NCBI GenBank assembly: GCA_023548195.1
Contig: JAJHZJ010000311.1
Span: forward strand, 9,682,825 to 9,746,824
From: Bettongia penicillata ogilbyi
Lineage: Eukaryota > Chordata > Mammalia > Diprotodontia > Potoroidae
Length of the DNA: 64,000 bases
Direction: 5' to 3'
Position numbers and translations under genes: made by a program
Shown here: positions 1 to 10,175 of the stretch, in pieces
Layout: each line of letters starts with the position of its first letter
Numbering within the stretch: the first letter of the stretch is position 1
Notes under the pieces: model-generated
Databases searched by the model: none
Seen by the model: only the letters and a program-made list of their open reading frames with translations
Told to the model about the DNA's origin: nothing

Positions 1-105
1 TTAGACAAACCAGTTCATCTGCTTCAATCTCAGATTCCTTATCTGTAAAATGATGTGGTTGGATCCAATGTTTTCTAAGGTCCCTTCCAATTCTGTGATG
101 ATAGG
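1..105 (+). mobile_element. MIR/CORE-SINE 3' part
   Basis: The stretch CTTATCTGTAAAATGATG followed by GGTTGGATCC and CCTTCCAATTCTGTGATG is the usual 3' half of MIR-like/CORE SINEs. The 5' half lies off the window. It is a non-coding Pol III-derived retroposon, decayed by point changes. Confidence 0.7.
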
Positions 106-920
106 AAATTTATAGTTTTTATTCCCCCATAACGTTTAGGTATATTTATTTTGCTGGAATCATAGGGGGAAAGTCATCTCTCTGATGTATTTAGTAGCTT
201 TCGGGTGAAATTGGAACAATGTCGAATAAAACTAAGTATAACTTTCAGCTAAATGATGGACAGTTTCTAGAGATATTGACTGATGTAAAAAATGTAGTGG
301 ACCCTCTAACTGAGAGAATTAGCAATCACAGTATCTCTACATGACATTGCTGCAAGCAAAAGACAAATATTAGGTCAATGAGGTTAATATAAATATGCAG
401 AAGCAGTGGAGTGCAGTGGTAACAGATGTCTGACATGCTGTTATGTCAAAGGAAATAGTGGCTATCATATGGTGGGTTATTAGTTATCCTAGTCATGGTG
501 AGGCTGATGACTTGGATCATATTGGAGATATGATTATGTAGGGCCACAGTCCCTTGTTGTGTGTCTAGCATTCATCATTCCTTTAAAAAAATCATAGAAA
601 CTATGGTATTAAAGAAAAAGAATACCTTATTGTCATTGATGGATAGATGCTACTGATCTGTCATTTACCCAAAGAGGAATTACTCATTTCAATATTTCCT
701 CATCCCACTCAGTTGGCTCTTAATTTGTTCAGCTCACAGTTCCTCTCCACCTTTTAGTGTTTCCTAGTTTAGAATAACCATTTACTGCTTCTCTGATTGG
801 ATATTCTTATGACTCTAAACTAATGAAGCCCCAAATAACCAAAATGTTGTGAATGAGAGGTCCCAAGCTCTTTGGCTAACTGGGGGTGGGCAGCCATCTT
901 TTCAATATTCAATTATATGC
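106..920. other. No recognised feature
   Basis: Unique-looking AT-rich DNA. No open frame, repeat head or RNA gene is recognisable. Confidence 0.5.
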
Positions 921-921
921 A

Positions 922-968
<47 letters not shown>

Positions 969-1010
969 TATATATGTGTGTGCATATGTGTATGTGTGTA
1001 CTATATATGC
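921..1010. repeat. (TA)n-(CA)n-(TG)n compound microsatellite
   Basis: A pure TA run of about 30 bp passes into CA and then TG-rich alternating DNA. The short open frame across it (849-1043) is an artefact of the repeat. Confidence 0.9.
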
Positions 1011-1078
1011 GTAAGGCAGCTTTCTAGATATTTTGGGGGATAGGAAGTAATACAAGACATGTTCTCTACCCTCTAGAA

Positions 1079-1271
1079 AGAGGTTATTAACCTTTTCGTT
1101 TCACCAAACCCTTTGACAATCCAGTGAAGTCTATAAAGGACTCTTCAGAATAACATTTTAAGTACATAAAATGAAACACATAGGATTCCTAAGGAAACAA
1201 TGTTTTTGAAATATAGTTTTCAAAATATTTTTAAAGCAAGCTCACAGACTTTAGACCAAGAACCCCTCTCC
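1079..1271 (-). mobile_element. hAT (Charlie-like) MITE, antisense
   Basis: On the minus strand this begins GGGGTTCTTGGTCTAAAG and ends near GGTTAATAACCTC, so the ends form imperfect terminal inverted repeats around a GGTTCTTAACC core. The internal TTTTATGTACTTAAAATG and CTGAAGAGTCC match the copies at 37.95, 43.9, 59.7 and 60.95 kb. There is no transposase frame. The CAGNGGTT-type end is typical of Charlie hAT elements; that class is inferred from memory of the ends. Confidence 0.7.
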
Positions 1272-1740
1272 TAGAATCTTACAACCTTTCCACAATTTCT
1301 TACTGTAAAGATAAATGCTTGGGGCTAAGTTGAAGTTAAATAAAACTGTAGGTGTAAAAAATGAAATATGTGATAACTTCTTAAACTAGTAGCTTGGATA
1401 ATAACTCTCATGAGTACAGAGGAGAGAGCAATAGCTCTAGACTAAAGTGATCTTGGAAGGCTTCAAGGAGGAGGTGATCATTTTAAGTAGGTGTTGAAGC
1501 ATAATTCAGATATAGACAATCGTGAAGGACTTTCTGTGTTGGAGAAGAACAAACTCATGAAGTTTCACTGATTAACCTATAGAGAAGCAACAAAGAAGAG
1601 CATTAAGCACTTCCTGAAAGAGAGTTCAATAAGCAAGACTTAATATACAGAATGAGACAAACATTTTGGAATATGTCCTCTGTGGGTCTGTTTTGTTTTA
1701 CTGTTCATAATATGAGAATTTTGTTTTTCCTCGTTTTTTT
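1272..1740 (+). other. Mostly unassigned; possible old repeat 1430-1660
   Basis: The piece GGCTTCAAGGAGGAGGTG resembles the middle of the old interspersed family also seen at 4.07-4.62 kb (copies with TTCCAAGGCATGG-like text). The assignment is weak; the rest is unique. Confidence 0.3.
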
Positions 1741-1910
1741 TTAGTTTAAAGTAGGAGGGAGGGAAAATAAATAGCTATTAGTTGGAAAAAAAAAGGAATT
1801 TTTTTTAAAAAAATCAAACCTATGAATGTGGAGTGTTATCTATTCTACAAATATGATTTTTATCTTATATTTCTTTTCTATATTTTTATGTATATGTATG
1901 TGTCATATGG

Positions 1911-1991
1911 GGAAGAGAGAGAGAAAGAGAGAGAGAGAGACAGACAGAGAGGCAGAAAGAAAGAGAGACAGAGAGAGAGAGGCAGAGAGAA

Positions 1992-2082
<91 letters not shown>
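1911..2082. repeat. (GA)n purine microsatellite
   Basis: About 170 bp of GA/GAAA/GACA units, the last 80 bp almost pure (GA)n. It opens long frames on both strands (Arg-Glu repeats forward; Ser-Leu repeats reverse, 1886-2302) with no coding signal. Long polypurine-polypyrimidine tracts can adopt triplex (H-DNA) structure. Confidence 0.95.
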
Positions 2083-2085
<3 letters not shown>

Positions 2086-2455
2086 CAGGTCCAGACCTTC
2101 CCTTTTTCTTGCCTCCTTCAAAAAAAATTAGCCTAGATTTCTTGGGACTATTCTGATCATGCTTCTTGAACACTTGAAAGTGTATGATTTCATCACTGTA
2201 GGTATTCCCTGCACTTTCCAAAATATCAACCTCTATTTGACTTAGTTGACTATCTTCTTGAGTTGATTTGGCCAAAATAGTGTTCATGCAGTGATCTGTC
2301 ATTTGGTAATGAAAATTTCTCTGCTCCTCCTTAGGCTGGTTTTCACATCAAAGACATGTCATCTCTCTCTAGGTTTATCCTCAAAGGTGCTTAAACTCCC
2401 GAGGACCTTTTAGGGCTTTTACTCTGCTGGCATGGCCTTAGAGAAACAAGTCACA
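2083..2455. other. No recognised feature
   Basis: Unassigned single-copy-like sequence after the GA tract. Confidence 0.4.
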
Positions 2456-2457
2456 TA

Positions 2458-2525
2458 ATTTGTTATTGCTAGTCAATCTTTTTAATTCCAACTCTTGTGA
2501 CCCCTTTTGGGGTTTTAGGATGCAT
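2458..2525 (-). mobile_element. CORE-SINE tail fragment, antisense
   Basis: TTGTTATTGCTAGTCAAT followed by CCAACTCTTGTGACCCC and TTTTGGGGTTTT is the reverse complement of the marsupial SINE tail (GGGGTCACGAAGAGT ... GACTGAACAACAA). Only the tail remains; the head is lost into unrelated sequence. Confidence 0.6.
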
Positions 2526-3320
2526 CAGAGGAGGGCTTCAGTTCAAGGTCTTGCCCATCTTGGGTATCAAATTTAAAATTCCTTTAGTAATTTCTAAAAT
2601 ACTAAAATTAGAAGGACATAAAAATGGTGTTCTGATGGCTTTAAACTAGTTCAAGAATGGTCAGAGAGGATAGAATGTAAAGAACATGAGGGGCTTGTGG
2701 AGGGAGAGGCTACAGGACAAAATCTTTACTCAATTTGCTTTGATACCATAGTTAAAATTTCATATATCTTTGTTATTTTTCCTATTTAAAATGATAATTC
2801 ATGATTTTAGAAAGGCACATCTGATCGACAGGAGTCAGGAAAGCTTTCTGATGAGATAAGCTATAGATGAGACTAGAGAGAAGTAGAAAGAAAAGGTGTC
2901 ACAACACAACCATGAAAGTACAGTGGTTATCACCGCTGGAGAAGAGACAAGTGAGAGTCCATCAGAGGGAGGGACTAAAAAGGGGCAGTGGCGTTTCTAA
3001 ACACAGTCTTGCATGTTGAAATCACAGGGCTTCCTGAGTCAAGGGAGCTGATGAAGCAGTGATTATTAATAATGTGACACATTGAAGGAATGCTGGGAGC
3101 TTTGAGATAGGCCATATAAAGGACTTCTGCTTCAGATTAACCCATCATTTCCTTGAGTCATTGTATTTCATAATGGCCATTTGCCACACTTACAACTTCA
3201 TTCTTTTATGATATTTCTTATGTGATATATGATAGGTCTGTGAAGAGAGGGCAGGCCACTTTAAATAGGACCTGCTAAATGCAAGAAGCCATTCGTAATG
3301 TTATTGAAGTTAGAGGCAAA
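2526..3320. other. No recognised feature
   Basis: Unassigned AT-rich sequence, without recognisable repeats or open frames. Confidence 0.4.
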
Positions 3321-3324
3321 TAGG

Positions 3325-3465
3325 CACCTCAGGGTGGCATGCTGTACTTGTAGTCAGGAAGACGTGAGTTCAGATCCTACCTCAAACACTAGCTGTGTGA
3401 TTCTGAACAAATCATTTAACCTTTCTTGGTTTTCTCTTCTGTAATATAGTGATCACCCTCCCCTG
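3325..3465 (+). mobile_element. CORE-SINE, degraded
   Basis: TGTAGTCAGGAAGACGTGAG, TTCAGATCC (B-box-like GTTCRAAtc), CTAGCTGTGTGATTCTG and ATCATTTAACCTTTC appear in the standard SINE order. The A-box region is decayed. Confidence 0.8.
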
Positions 3466-3479
3466 TGGCTCCAAGAAAC

Positions 3480-3755
3480 TTTAGCATGCACAATGGCCAC
3501 ATCCCATAAAACCTTGCCAGCAGATGGTCTAAACCAGGTTGAGGATCACTGATAGACTTCAGATTCATCTGTGAGTTGGGGGGAATGCCGATCCAAGCAT
3601 GTGAAGTCTTCCCTTTGCATTACAGGTGGAGGAGAACAATCTGAGCGATGAAGCTGTCAACTTTGTGCAACCATGCTTTGCTGAAATACAATCCTTGTGC
3701 AAGTGAAGATTTTACTCCATGATATTATTGATCTTTTTTGACAATGAAGAATAAA
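3480..3755 (+). mobile_element. Candidate RTE-mobilised SINE
   Basis: The 3' end, ATTATTGATCTTTTTTGAC then AATGAAGAATAAACA, resembles the 3' tail of the RTE-like LINE in this window (the end near 16.58 kb reads TCATGACATTATAGG). The body GGAGGAGAACAATCTGAGCG and TTTGTGCAACCATGCTTTG is not protein-like. I infer a SINE that borrows the RTE tail; the 5' boundary is uncertain. Confidence 0.4.
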
Positions 3756-3895
3756 CAATATGAGGATAGTAATAGTATCTATTTCACAAGAGATTTGTGG
3801 TAATCAAATGAAGTAACACTTATAAAGTGCTTTGTAAAATTTAAAGTGCTTTATAAATGCTGACTATTAAGAAATAATAATAATAATAAATATTA
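3756..3895 (+). mobile_element. MIR 3' end
   Basis: GAGGATAGTAATAGTATC, ATTTGTGGTAATCAAATGA and ACTTATAAAGTGCTTTG correspond to the MIR 3' half, ending in an (AAT)n run that probably grew from the MIR tail. Confidence 0.75.
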
Positions 3896-4069
3896 ATGTA
3901 TTACATTTGTCACACTTGATATGATGTTAATATTTTAATATCAAATGAAATGAGGGGTTTTTTTAACTTATGGATAGCTTTCCTATACTACGGACTAGTA
4001 TAGTGTGTCTAGAGCAATTGTGCTTCCCCCTCTACTTTGCCAATGATCTTCTAAATTCCTACCTTTTTA

Positions 4070-4620
4070 ATCAGTCAGAAAACATTTAAGAATTATTATA
4101 TACCAGATACTGAACTCTGAGGCTACAAGGAAAGGGAAAACACATTAAAATAAAAAAAAAATCAACTAAAATTTTTTTTCCCCTCAGAGAGTTTACATTC
4201 TAATGGGGGAGAGAAGATGGAAACAGCTAGATAACATGGAAGATATATGCAGAGTAGATGAAAGTTACATGAAAGTTTAAAGCAGTTATAGCTGGGGGTG
4301 TGGTGGGGTGGGAAGAAAAGCCTGGGAAAGGTGTTCGGAATTAACTGGGATTTGAGCTGATTCTTCAAGAGGCAGACTTGAAGGAGACATTCTGTGCAAA
4401 GGCATGGAAATGGGAAATTATACACAAGGAAATGACAAGTAGACCAGTATAACCAGAGGGAACCAAATTAAAACAGAGTTAATAAGGTAGGAAGGGACCA
4501 GAGGCATCAAAATTTGGTCCTGCGCATAACAAGGATTTCATTGAGCAGGCAATAACATGGTTAAGCCTATGCTTTAGAATTATCACCTTGGCAAATAAGT
4601 AGAGGGTGTTTAAAAATAAA
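4070..4620 (+). mobile_element. Old interspersed repeat, unassigned family
   Basis: The order ATACCAGATACTGAAC, a poly-A interruption at 4148-4164, TTTACATTCTAATGGGGGAG, TTCAAGAGGCAGACTTGAAG, GCATGGAAATGG, GGTAGGAAGGGACCAG and CTATGCTTTAGAATTATC matches a mammalian interspersed repeat I recall but cannot name. Shorter relatives are at 23.83, 37.85, 38.38 and 38.87 kb. It is non-coding here. Confidence 0.45.
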
Positions 4621-4984
4621 AGGACCAAGTCTTGTTGCAGAATTCACTATTTGCTTTCTAACAGAACTTGTCTAATTGTAGATCCTTAAATGTTAATCAG
4701 TCTCCCCAGTTCAGAACTTCACCGTGACGCTACCGGAGAACGTAGGAAAGGAACAAAAAAATTCAACTAATTTCAGTAGAGAGAGCAAATTTAGTCCAAA
4801 TTGGCTTCCATAGGCTCACCAAATTATTTCAAGATGTCCTGGGGTGGCCTCTACTTTTAGCAACAAGCCTATTTAAAACTTCCTGAGAGATTCCAGCTAA
4901 AGATCCCCATCATATAGCAGACATAGGACTTTAGCCTGTGATTTTAATTAATTACTCAAGTTAACATGTCATACTTGGGTACCA
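4621..4984. other. No recognised feature
   Basis: Single-copy-like sequence with a few CpGs near 4720-4745; nothing else is recognisable. Confidence 0.4.
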
Positions 4985-5200
4985 GTTGATAATCCTCCCA
5001 GGATGGCTTTCATCTATAGTAATGCGTAATATATCCAATATATCCACAGTAAGATTTAATTTTAACTATAATTATAAAAGTTTGAAATTAAATCTTACTA
5101 GTCTGTGCTCCCATTAATATGAGCCAAAAAATACTGATCTGGGAGGATTAATGTGGGGGACACAAGTAAGATTTAATTTTTAACTTTTATAATTAATTCA
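4985..5200. repeat. Nested inverted-repeat cluster
   Basis: A 32-bp arm at 5068-5099 (AAATTAAATCTTACT at its end) is inverted relative to 5165-5197. A third partial copy at 5048-5066 sits head to head with the first arm. Outside them, ATAATCCTCCCAGGAT (4988-5003) is inverted relative to CTGGGAGGATTAATG (5139-5153). The whole unit is about 215 bp. It could be a MITE remnant or a fold-back duplication; no transposase is present. Confidence 0.75.
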
Positions 5201-6055
5201 GAAAAATGTGATAAAGGATTTTGTTTCAAAGGAAGAGAGGAGGGGTCTGAGTTCCAACCATGAATTCATAGCAATTCTTCAAAGTCCTCTTAATTACAGC
5301 CAAAAGGAATTATTTGTTAGAGCACACTGGTCAGGATTTCAATCTGCTTCTTGAACTAAAAGTAATATGTGGGGACTTTTACACTTCAATTGAAAGAAAG
5401 AGGATCAGTTTATAACAAATTTCTTCTAGTAAAATAACAAAACAGGGGGATACTTGAAATTATTTTTTTACCTTATATCGAGTGACAAAGGATTCTGCTG
5501 CATCTGCCATAATAAGAATAACTTACCACAAATAACACAGAAGTTATCAAGGATTTTTTTTCTGTGTCCAGTATAGTTTGTGAACAGAACAAATTGATAG
5601 AAAAGAAATACCTGCTAAATGGTTATATTATCTCACATTCAGTCTCTCTTTGTGTTGCCAAGATTCTTAGCGTTATGTGAAGTGCAAGCTATAAAAAATT
5701 TAGAAAGGAAAGAGAGAAGGGAATGCATACTATTAAATGAAGAGCATATTTAAACCTCTGGAAGAAAATCTCAATATTGATTTGTTTATGTGTGTGTGTG
5801 TGTGTGTGTGATTTTTTAAAATGCCCATTTATTCCCATTCTCTGCCAAATTTGACAAATGTGGCCTTTGGTAGGAAATGAAATATTCTCAAGTGTCAGAA
5901 ACATTGTCAAGTTATCCTATAAATAGGGTAATTGATGGAAAGAAGATGGATTGCTTCAACCAAGAAAATCTTCAAGGATACGTGAACGATTGGCCACCTG
6001 TTAAGCTATGGAATAAGGAGTAAGCTTAAAATAATGGAAAGTCCCCTACTAAATT
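5201..6055. other. Unassigned, with short (GT)n at 5789-5810
   Basis: AT-rich sequence. The only structured item is an 11-unit GT run. No gene is seen. Confidence 0.5.
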
Positions 6056-6059
6056 CCAA

Positions 6060-6597
6060 AAGTTCAAAACTGAATTGAGCATCTTTCCGCCCAAAAGTTG
6101 CTCCTCCCTTCTTAATTTCCCTATTCCTGACAAGGGCACCGTCATTCTCCCAGGTTTACAACCTGGGTGTTATCCAATTTGTCACTATCTCTCACTCCTT
6201 ATATCTAAACTTTTGCAAAGATCTATTGATTTCACCATTGCAACATTTTCCAATAAGCCCTCTTCTCTCCGCTGATACTTATACTGGTGCCAGTACTTGG
6301 CACCTTATGTCTGCACTATTGCAATAGCCTAATGGTGAATCTACCTGCCCCAAGTGTTTTCTCACTCTAATTCATTCCCCTTTTGGACACCAAAAAGATT
6401 TTCCTAATGGGCAGTTCTAATCATGTCAGCTTTCTACTCAATAAACTTCAGTGGCTCTCAATCACCGTGAGGGTAAAATACAAAATCCTCTGACATGCAA
6501 AGTCCTTTGTAAGCTACTGTTTCCCCGCTTTCCAGTCTTCTTTCACCTCAGGACTCTGGTCCAATGAAGGTGGCCTCAGGAAAGATATTCCATCTCA
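6060..6597 (+). mobile_element. L2 LINE, 5' portion of split copy
   Basis: Pyrimidine-rich L2 3'-half text in order: TTTCCCTATTCCTGACAAGG, ACCTGGGTGTTATCC, CTATTGCAATAGCC-type sequence, AATCATGTCAGC, CTTCAGTGGCTCTC, AAAATCCTCTGACATG and GGACTCTGGTCC. It stops at about 6597 against an antisense L1 and resumes at 9660. The reading frame is degraded; the open stretch 6075-6275 is an L2 remnant. Confidence 0.85.
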
Positions 6598-6761
6598 AGG
6601 CTATCCCTTTTGTTCATTTTTTCCAAATTTATTTGTTTTCAGTTTTCAGCATTCACTTCCATAAGTTTTAAATTTTTTCTCCCTCCTTCCCCAACACAGT
6701 ATGCAATCAATCTTATATAGTCTTTATACATACATTTCTGTTAAATACATTTACATATCAG

Positions 6762-7533
6762 TCATGTTGCATAGAAGAATAACAAATGGAAGAAACAAAG
6801 AGAAAAACAAACAAAAAAAACCCCAATGAAATATAACAAAAAAAGAAAATAGTCTGTTTCATTCTGTGTTCTGACTCCCCAGTACCAAGTGGTTTTGATT
6901 CTTGCTACTTTATAATACAAATTAAGATCTGGTATGGCTAGGTCACCTTCCCTAGTATTTCTTTTCATTAATTACCTTGATATTCTGGACCTTTTGTTCC
7001 TCCTGATGAATTTTGATACTATTTTTTCCTAGTTCTATAAAATGTTTTTGGTAGTTTGATTGGTATAGCACTGAATAAGTAAATTAATTTAGGTAGAATT
7101 GTCATTTTTATTAGCTTAACAAGCAACTGATGTTTTTCTAATTGTTTAAATATGACTTTATTGTGTGAAAATTATTTTGTAATTGTATTCATATAATTGC
7201 TGTGTTTGTTTTGGCAGGTAGACTTTCAAATATTTCATAGCATTTATAGTAACTTTAAATGGAATTTCTCTTTCTATCTCTTGCTGTTGAGCTTTGCTAG
7301 TAATATATAGAAATGTAGATGATTTATGTGGGTTTATTTTATGGTCTGCAACTTTGCTAAAGTATATTATTTCAAATAGTTTTTTACCTGATTCTCTAGG
7401 ATTCTTTAAGCATATCATCATATCATCTGCAAAGAGTGATAGCTTAGTTTCTTCTCTTCTTATTTTAATTCCTTCAATTTTCTTTTCTTCTCTTATTGCT
7501 AAAGCTAACATTTCCACCATCTCTCTTGAGTCT
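6762..7533 (-). pseudogene. L1 ORF2 remnant (RT palm/thumb and C-terminal region)
   Basis: The piece 7520-7158 begins MVEMLALAIREEKKIEG and carries the RT catalytic box F-A-D-D at residues 30-33 (bases 7433-7422), followed by FSKVADHKINPHKS as in the L1 RT palm. A second piece (6968-6762) reads TREGDLAIPDLNLYYK then TTWYWG, the conserved post-RT segment. A frameshift and stop lie between them. The APE-like endonuclease and upstream RT motifs are absent because of the deletion at about 7535, so the product would be inactive. Confidence 0.85.
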
Positions 7534-7539
7534 TGAATT

Positions 7540-8631
7540 TAAAGATCAAATTTTCTATTGAGCTTTGGCCTTTTCATCAGGAAGGTCTGAAAGTTCCTTA
7601 TTTCATTGGATATCTATCTTCTTGCCTGAAAGATTGTACTCAGTTTTGCTAGGTAGTTGATCCTTCCTTATAGTTCAAGCTCATTTGTCTTACAGAATAT
7701 CATGTTTGAATCCCTCCAATCTTTTCATGTAGAAGCTGAAAGTTCCTATGTGATCCTGACTGCAATTTCATGACATTTGAATTGTTCATTCTGGTTGTTT
7801 TCAGTATTTTCTCTTTCACCTAACAATTCTAGAATTTGGCTACAATATTTCTTGGAGTTCTCAATGTGGGATCCCTTTTAGGAGGTGTTTGGTGGATTCT
7901 TTTGAATCTGGTTTCTAATATCATGGGACAGTTTTCCTTGATGATTTCTTGGGAGATACGGTTCAGGCTCTTTTTTTCTATCATGGTTTTCTGGTAGAAA
8001 AATAATTCTTAGATTATCTCTGCTGGATCTATTTTCCAGGTCAGTTGTTTTTCCAATGAGATATTTCAGGTTTTCTTCTATTTTTTCATTCTTTAGATTT
8101 TGTTTGACTGATTCTTGATGCCTCATAGGGTCATTACTTGCTCTTTGTCTAATTACAATTATTAATGAATTGTTTTCTTCAGTTAGCTTTTGTATCTCCT
8201 TATCCATTTTGCCAGTTTTACTTTACAAGGAGTTATTTTCTCTGGTTACGTTTTGTGCTTCCTTATTTATATGACCAATTTTACTTTTTAAAGATTTGCT
8301 TTATACAGCGAATTTTATTTTTAAAAGAATTGGTCAATTTTTCTTCTGTCTCCCTCCTTTGACTTTTAAAATCCTCCTTAAGCTCTTCAAAGAAGAGTTT
8401 GAGACAAGTTCATTTTGGGTCTTGAGACCAGTTCATATACCATTTTGAGATTTCAGATGTGGATGTAGTGTCAATGTTGTCCTCTTCTGAATTAATATAT
8501 TGTTCTTCCCTGTCCTCATAGTAAGATTCTATGGTCTTTGCTTTTCTAGTTTGCTTCTTGTTTATTGTAAGTATCTCTATCCTGACTTTTAAAGTGGATC
8601 TCTGCTTCTGGGGCATGGGGCTCTGTCCCAT
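7540..8631 (-). pseudogene. L1 ORF1 remnant
   Basis: ORF1p is the trimeric RNA-binding chaperone of the L1 particle. Minus-strand frames give an N-terminal piece starting MGQSPMPQKQ (8631-8410) and a middle piece (8207-7878) with the hallmark LENRSSRDNLRIIFLPE, which matches the ORF1 RRM entry motif LENRxRRxNLRI. The coiled-coil region before it reads NEKIEENLKYLIGKTTDLE. The C-terminal region (about 7877-7540) is recognisable only at DNA level and has several stops. Start choice is uncertain, because the 5' part is frameshifted relative to the middle. Confidence 0.8.
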
Positions 8632-9636
8632 GCTTCTTCTGTTTGTGGCTATGGACCTGGTTACTGGCTTTGTGTGCTGTGGCCTCTGGTTCTGTTAGCT
8701 GGAAGCTACATAATGCTGCAGCTTACCTGGTGCTGAGCTGGAGCTAACTAGTGTATGACAAGGCTGAGGCCAGGTGAAGTCTTTTTGAGTTTCTCAGGAT
8801 TACACTGAAGCTTGCAGCCTGAGGGGCAGGGGAGAGGTGGTTTGGCCACTGTCAATCTCCTCCTCCCTTAAGGCTGAGCTAGAGCACAGCAGCTAGTGGA
8901 CAATGGTCCATGCTTGTTTCTGCTGATTCCCCTAGTTGTGTGAAGGCACACCTGGGGTCCTGATGTTTCTGCTTGCAGACTCCACCCACCTGGGTCTCAG
9001 GATCCTTTGCTGGTCCGTTGAAGTGGGGCTTGCTGGATGCCTCCAGTCCTGCCATGGTCCACTTCAGCCACAGCAGGAGGGACTTTTCCCTTCCATCTCC
9101 CTAGCCTCCCAAGCTAGAAGACTGTTGTTCCCCTTCTCCTTGTTCCATTTTACCAGGATTTTTTCTGGGGTAATATTTTCTGGGTATTTCAAGGTCAATA
9201 AGGGGGGATGAGAGCATTTGTGGTTTACTCGGCCACCTTGACTTCTGGAAGTTCAAGTAGGTGACTTTCAAATATTTAGTCTGTGAGATGATAGCTCCAG
9301 GTGCAGCTGCTGTTACTGCCCTGCATTTTCTCTCACTCAGTGCTGCCTGACTCTGGTCCTGTGCTGAGAGGTTGGGAAATCATCATTACACTGGTGATTC
9401 AGCTCACCAGGGCCAGCTCTCCCTCAGCTATGGTGGGGTGTAGACTCGAGCTCTGAGCTCTCCCAGCCCAGTGCAACAGATCCTTCCTGTAAATCTTCTG
9501 GATTCTCTTGGCTGGAAGTCTGCCACACTCTGTGTCCTAGTGGATTTTGCCAATCTCAAGTTTGTTTAGATTCACATTTTAGACGTATCTGAAAGAATCT
9601 GTGAGAGATCTCAGATGCATCTCTGCTTCTGCTCTG

Positions 9637-9646
9637 CCATCTTGGC
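9637..9646 (-). promoter_or_regulatory. YY1-type site at L1 5' end
   Basis: Minus-strand CCAAGATGG lies about a dozen bases from the L1 5' end, the position where primate L1 carries a YY1 site that fixes the transcription start. Function here is inferred from position and sequence only. Confidence 0.5.
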
Positions 9647-9659
9647 TCTGCCCCCACTA

Positions 9660-9998
9660 CAGGCATTTTCTCTAGCTGCTTTCCATGCTTAGGATGTTCT
9701 GTCTCCTCATTTTTACCTCTTGGCTTTACTGGCCTCCTTCAAGTGACAATTAAGATTCCCTCTCCTACAGGAAGGCATGTGCAATCCCTCTTAAAATTCT
9801 GGAACCTTCCCTCTGTTAATAATTTCCTATTTATCCTACATATAACTTATTTCTCTGCATTTGTTTGTTGTTGTCACTGTCATGAAATTGTGAACTCCAT
9901 GTGGAGAGGGGCTGTCTCTTTGCCTTTCTTTCTATCCCCAGTACTTAGTACAATGGCCAGCATGTAGGAGTCACTTAACAAATGCTCATTGACTGAGG
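9660..9998 (+). mobile_element. L2 LINE, 3' portion of split copy
   Basis: Continues the L2 interrupted at 6597: TTCCATGCTTAGGATGTTC, CTTCAAGTGACAATTAAG, TCTGTTAATAATTTCCTATT, TGAACTCCATGTGGAG, ending CAACAAATGCTCATTGACTG, the L2 3' terminus. The open frame 9743-9967 is not coding. Confidence 0.9.
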
Positions 9999-9999
9999 A

Positions 10000-10175
10000 G
10001 TGGAGAGGGCTGGATATCATGTCACAGGACTTGAATTCAAATATTGCTCTTCCACCTGTTTCCTATGTGACAATCAGCTAATCACTTAACTTCTTTCTAC
10101 TTCAGTTTCCTAATGGGCAAAATGAAGTAATGAGACCAGATGACCTCTAAAGGCTCTTTAGCTCTAATTCTATGA
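10000..10175 (+). mobile_element. MIR/CORE-SINE
   Basis: ACTTGAATTCAAATATTG, CCTATGTGACAATCAGC, AATCACTTAACTTC, CAGTTTCCTAATGGGC and GATGACCTCTAAAGG follow SINE order. It lies directly after the L2 3' end. Confidence 0.8.

Larger units (their letters stand above)
6598..9657 (-). mobile_element. L1 LINE with large internal deletion
   Basis: Antisense L1. On the minus strand it starts at about 9657 with GGGGGCAGAGCCAAGATGGC, has about 1 kb of 5'UTR, an ORF1 remnant (about 8631-7540), then the 3' half of ORF2 (about 7533-6762), then a pyrimidine-rich (plus-strand view) 3'UTR ending near 6600. Endonuclease and the N-terminal half of RT are missing, since ORF1 is joined directly to mid-RT. It sits inside an L2, so it is younger than that L2. 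All frames are interrupted, so it cannot move on its own. Confidence 0.85.

Noticed and set aside
1822..2302. Long open frames on both strands (up to 138 codons)
   Set aside because: They are produced by the GA/CT microsatellite; Arg-Glu or Ser-Leu repetition and no coding context.
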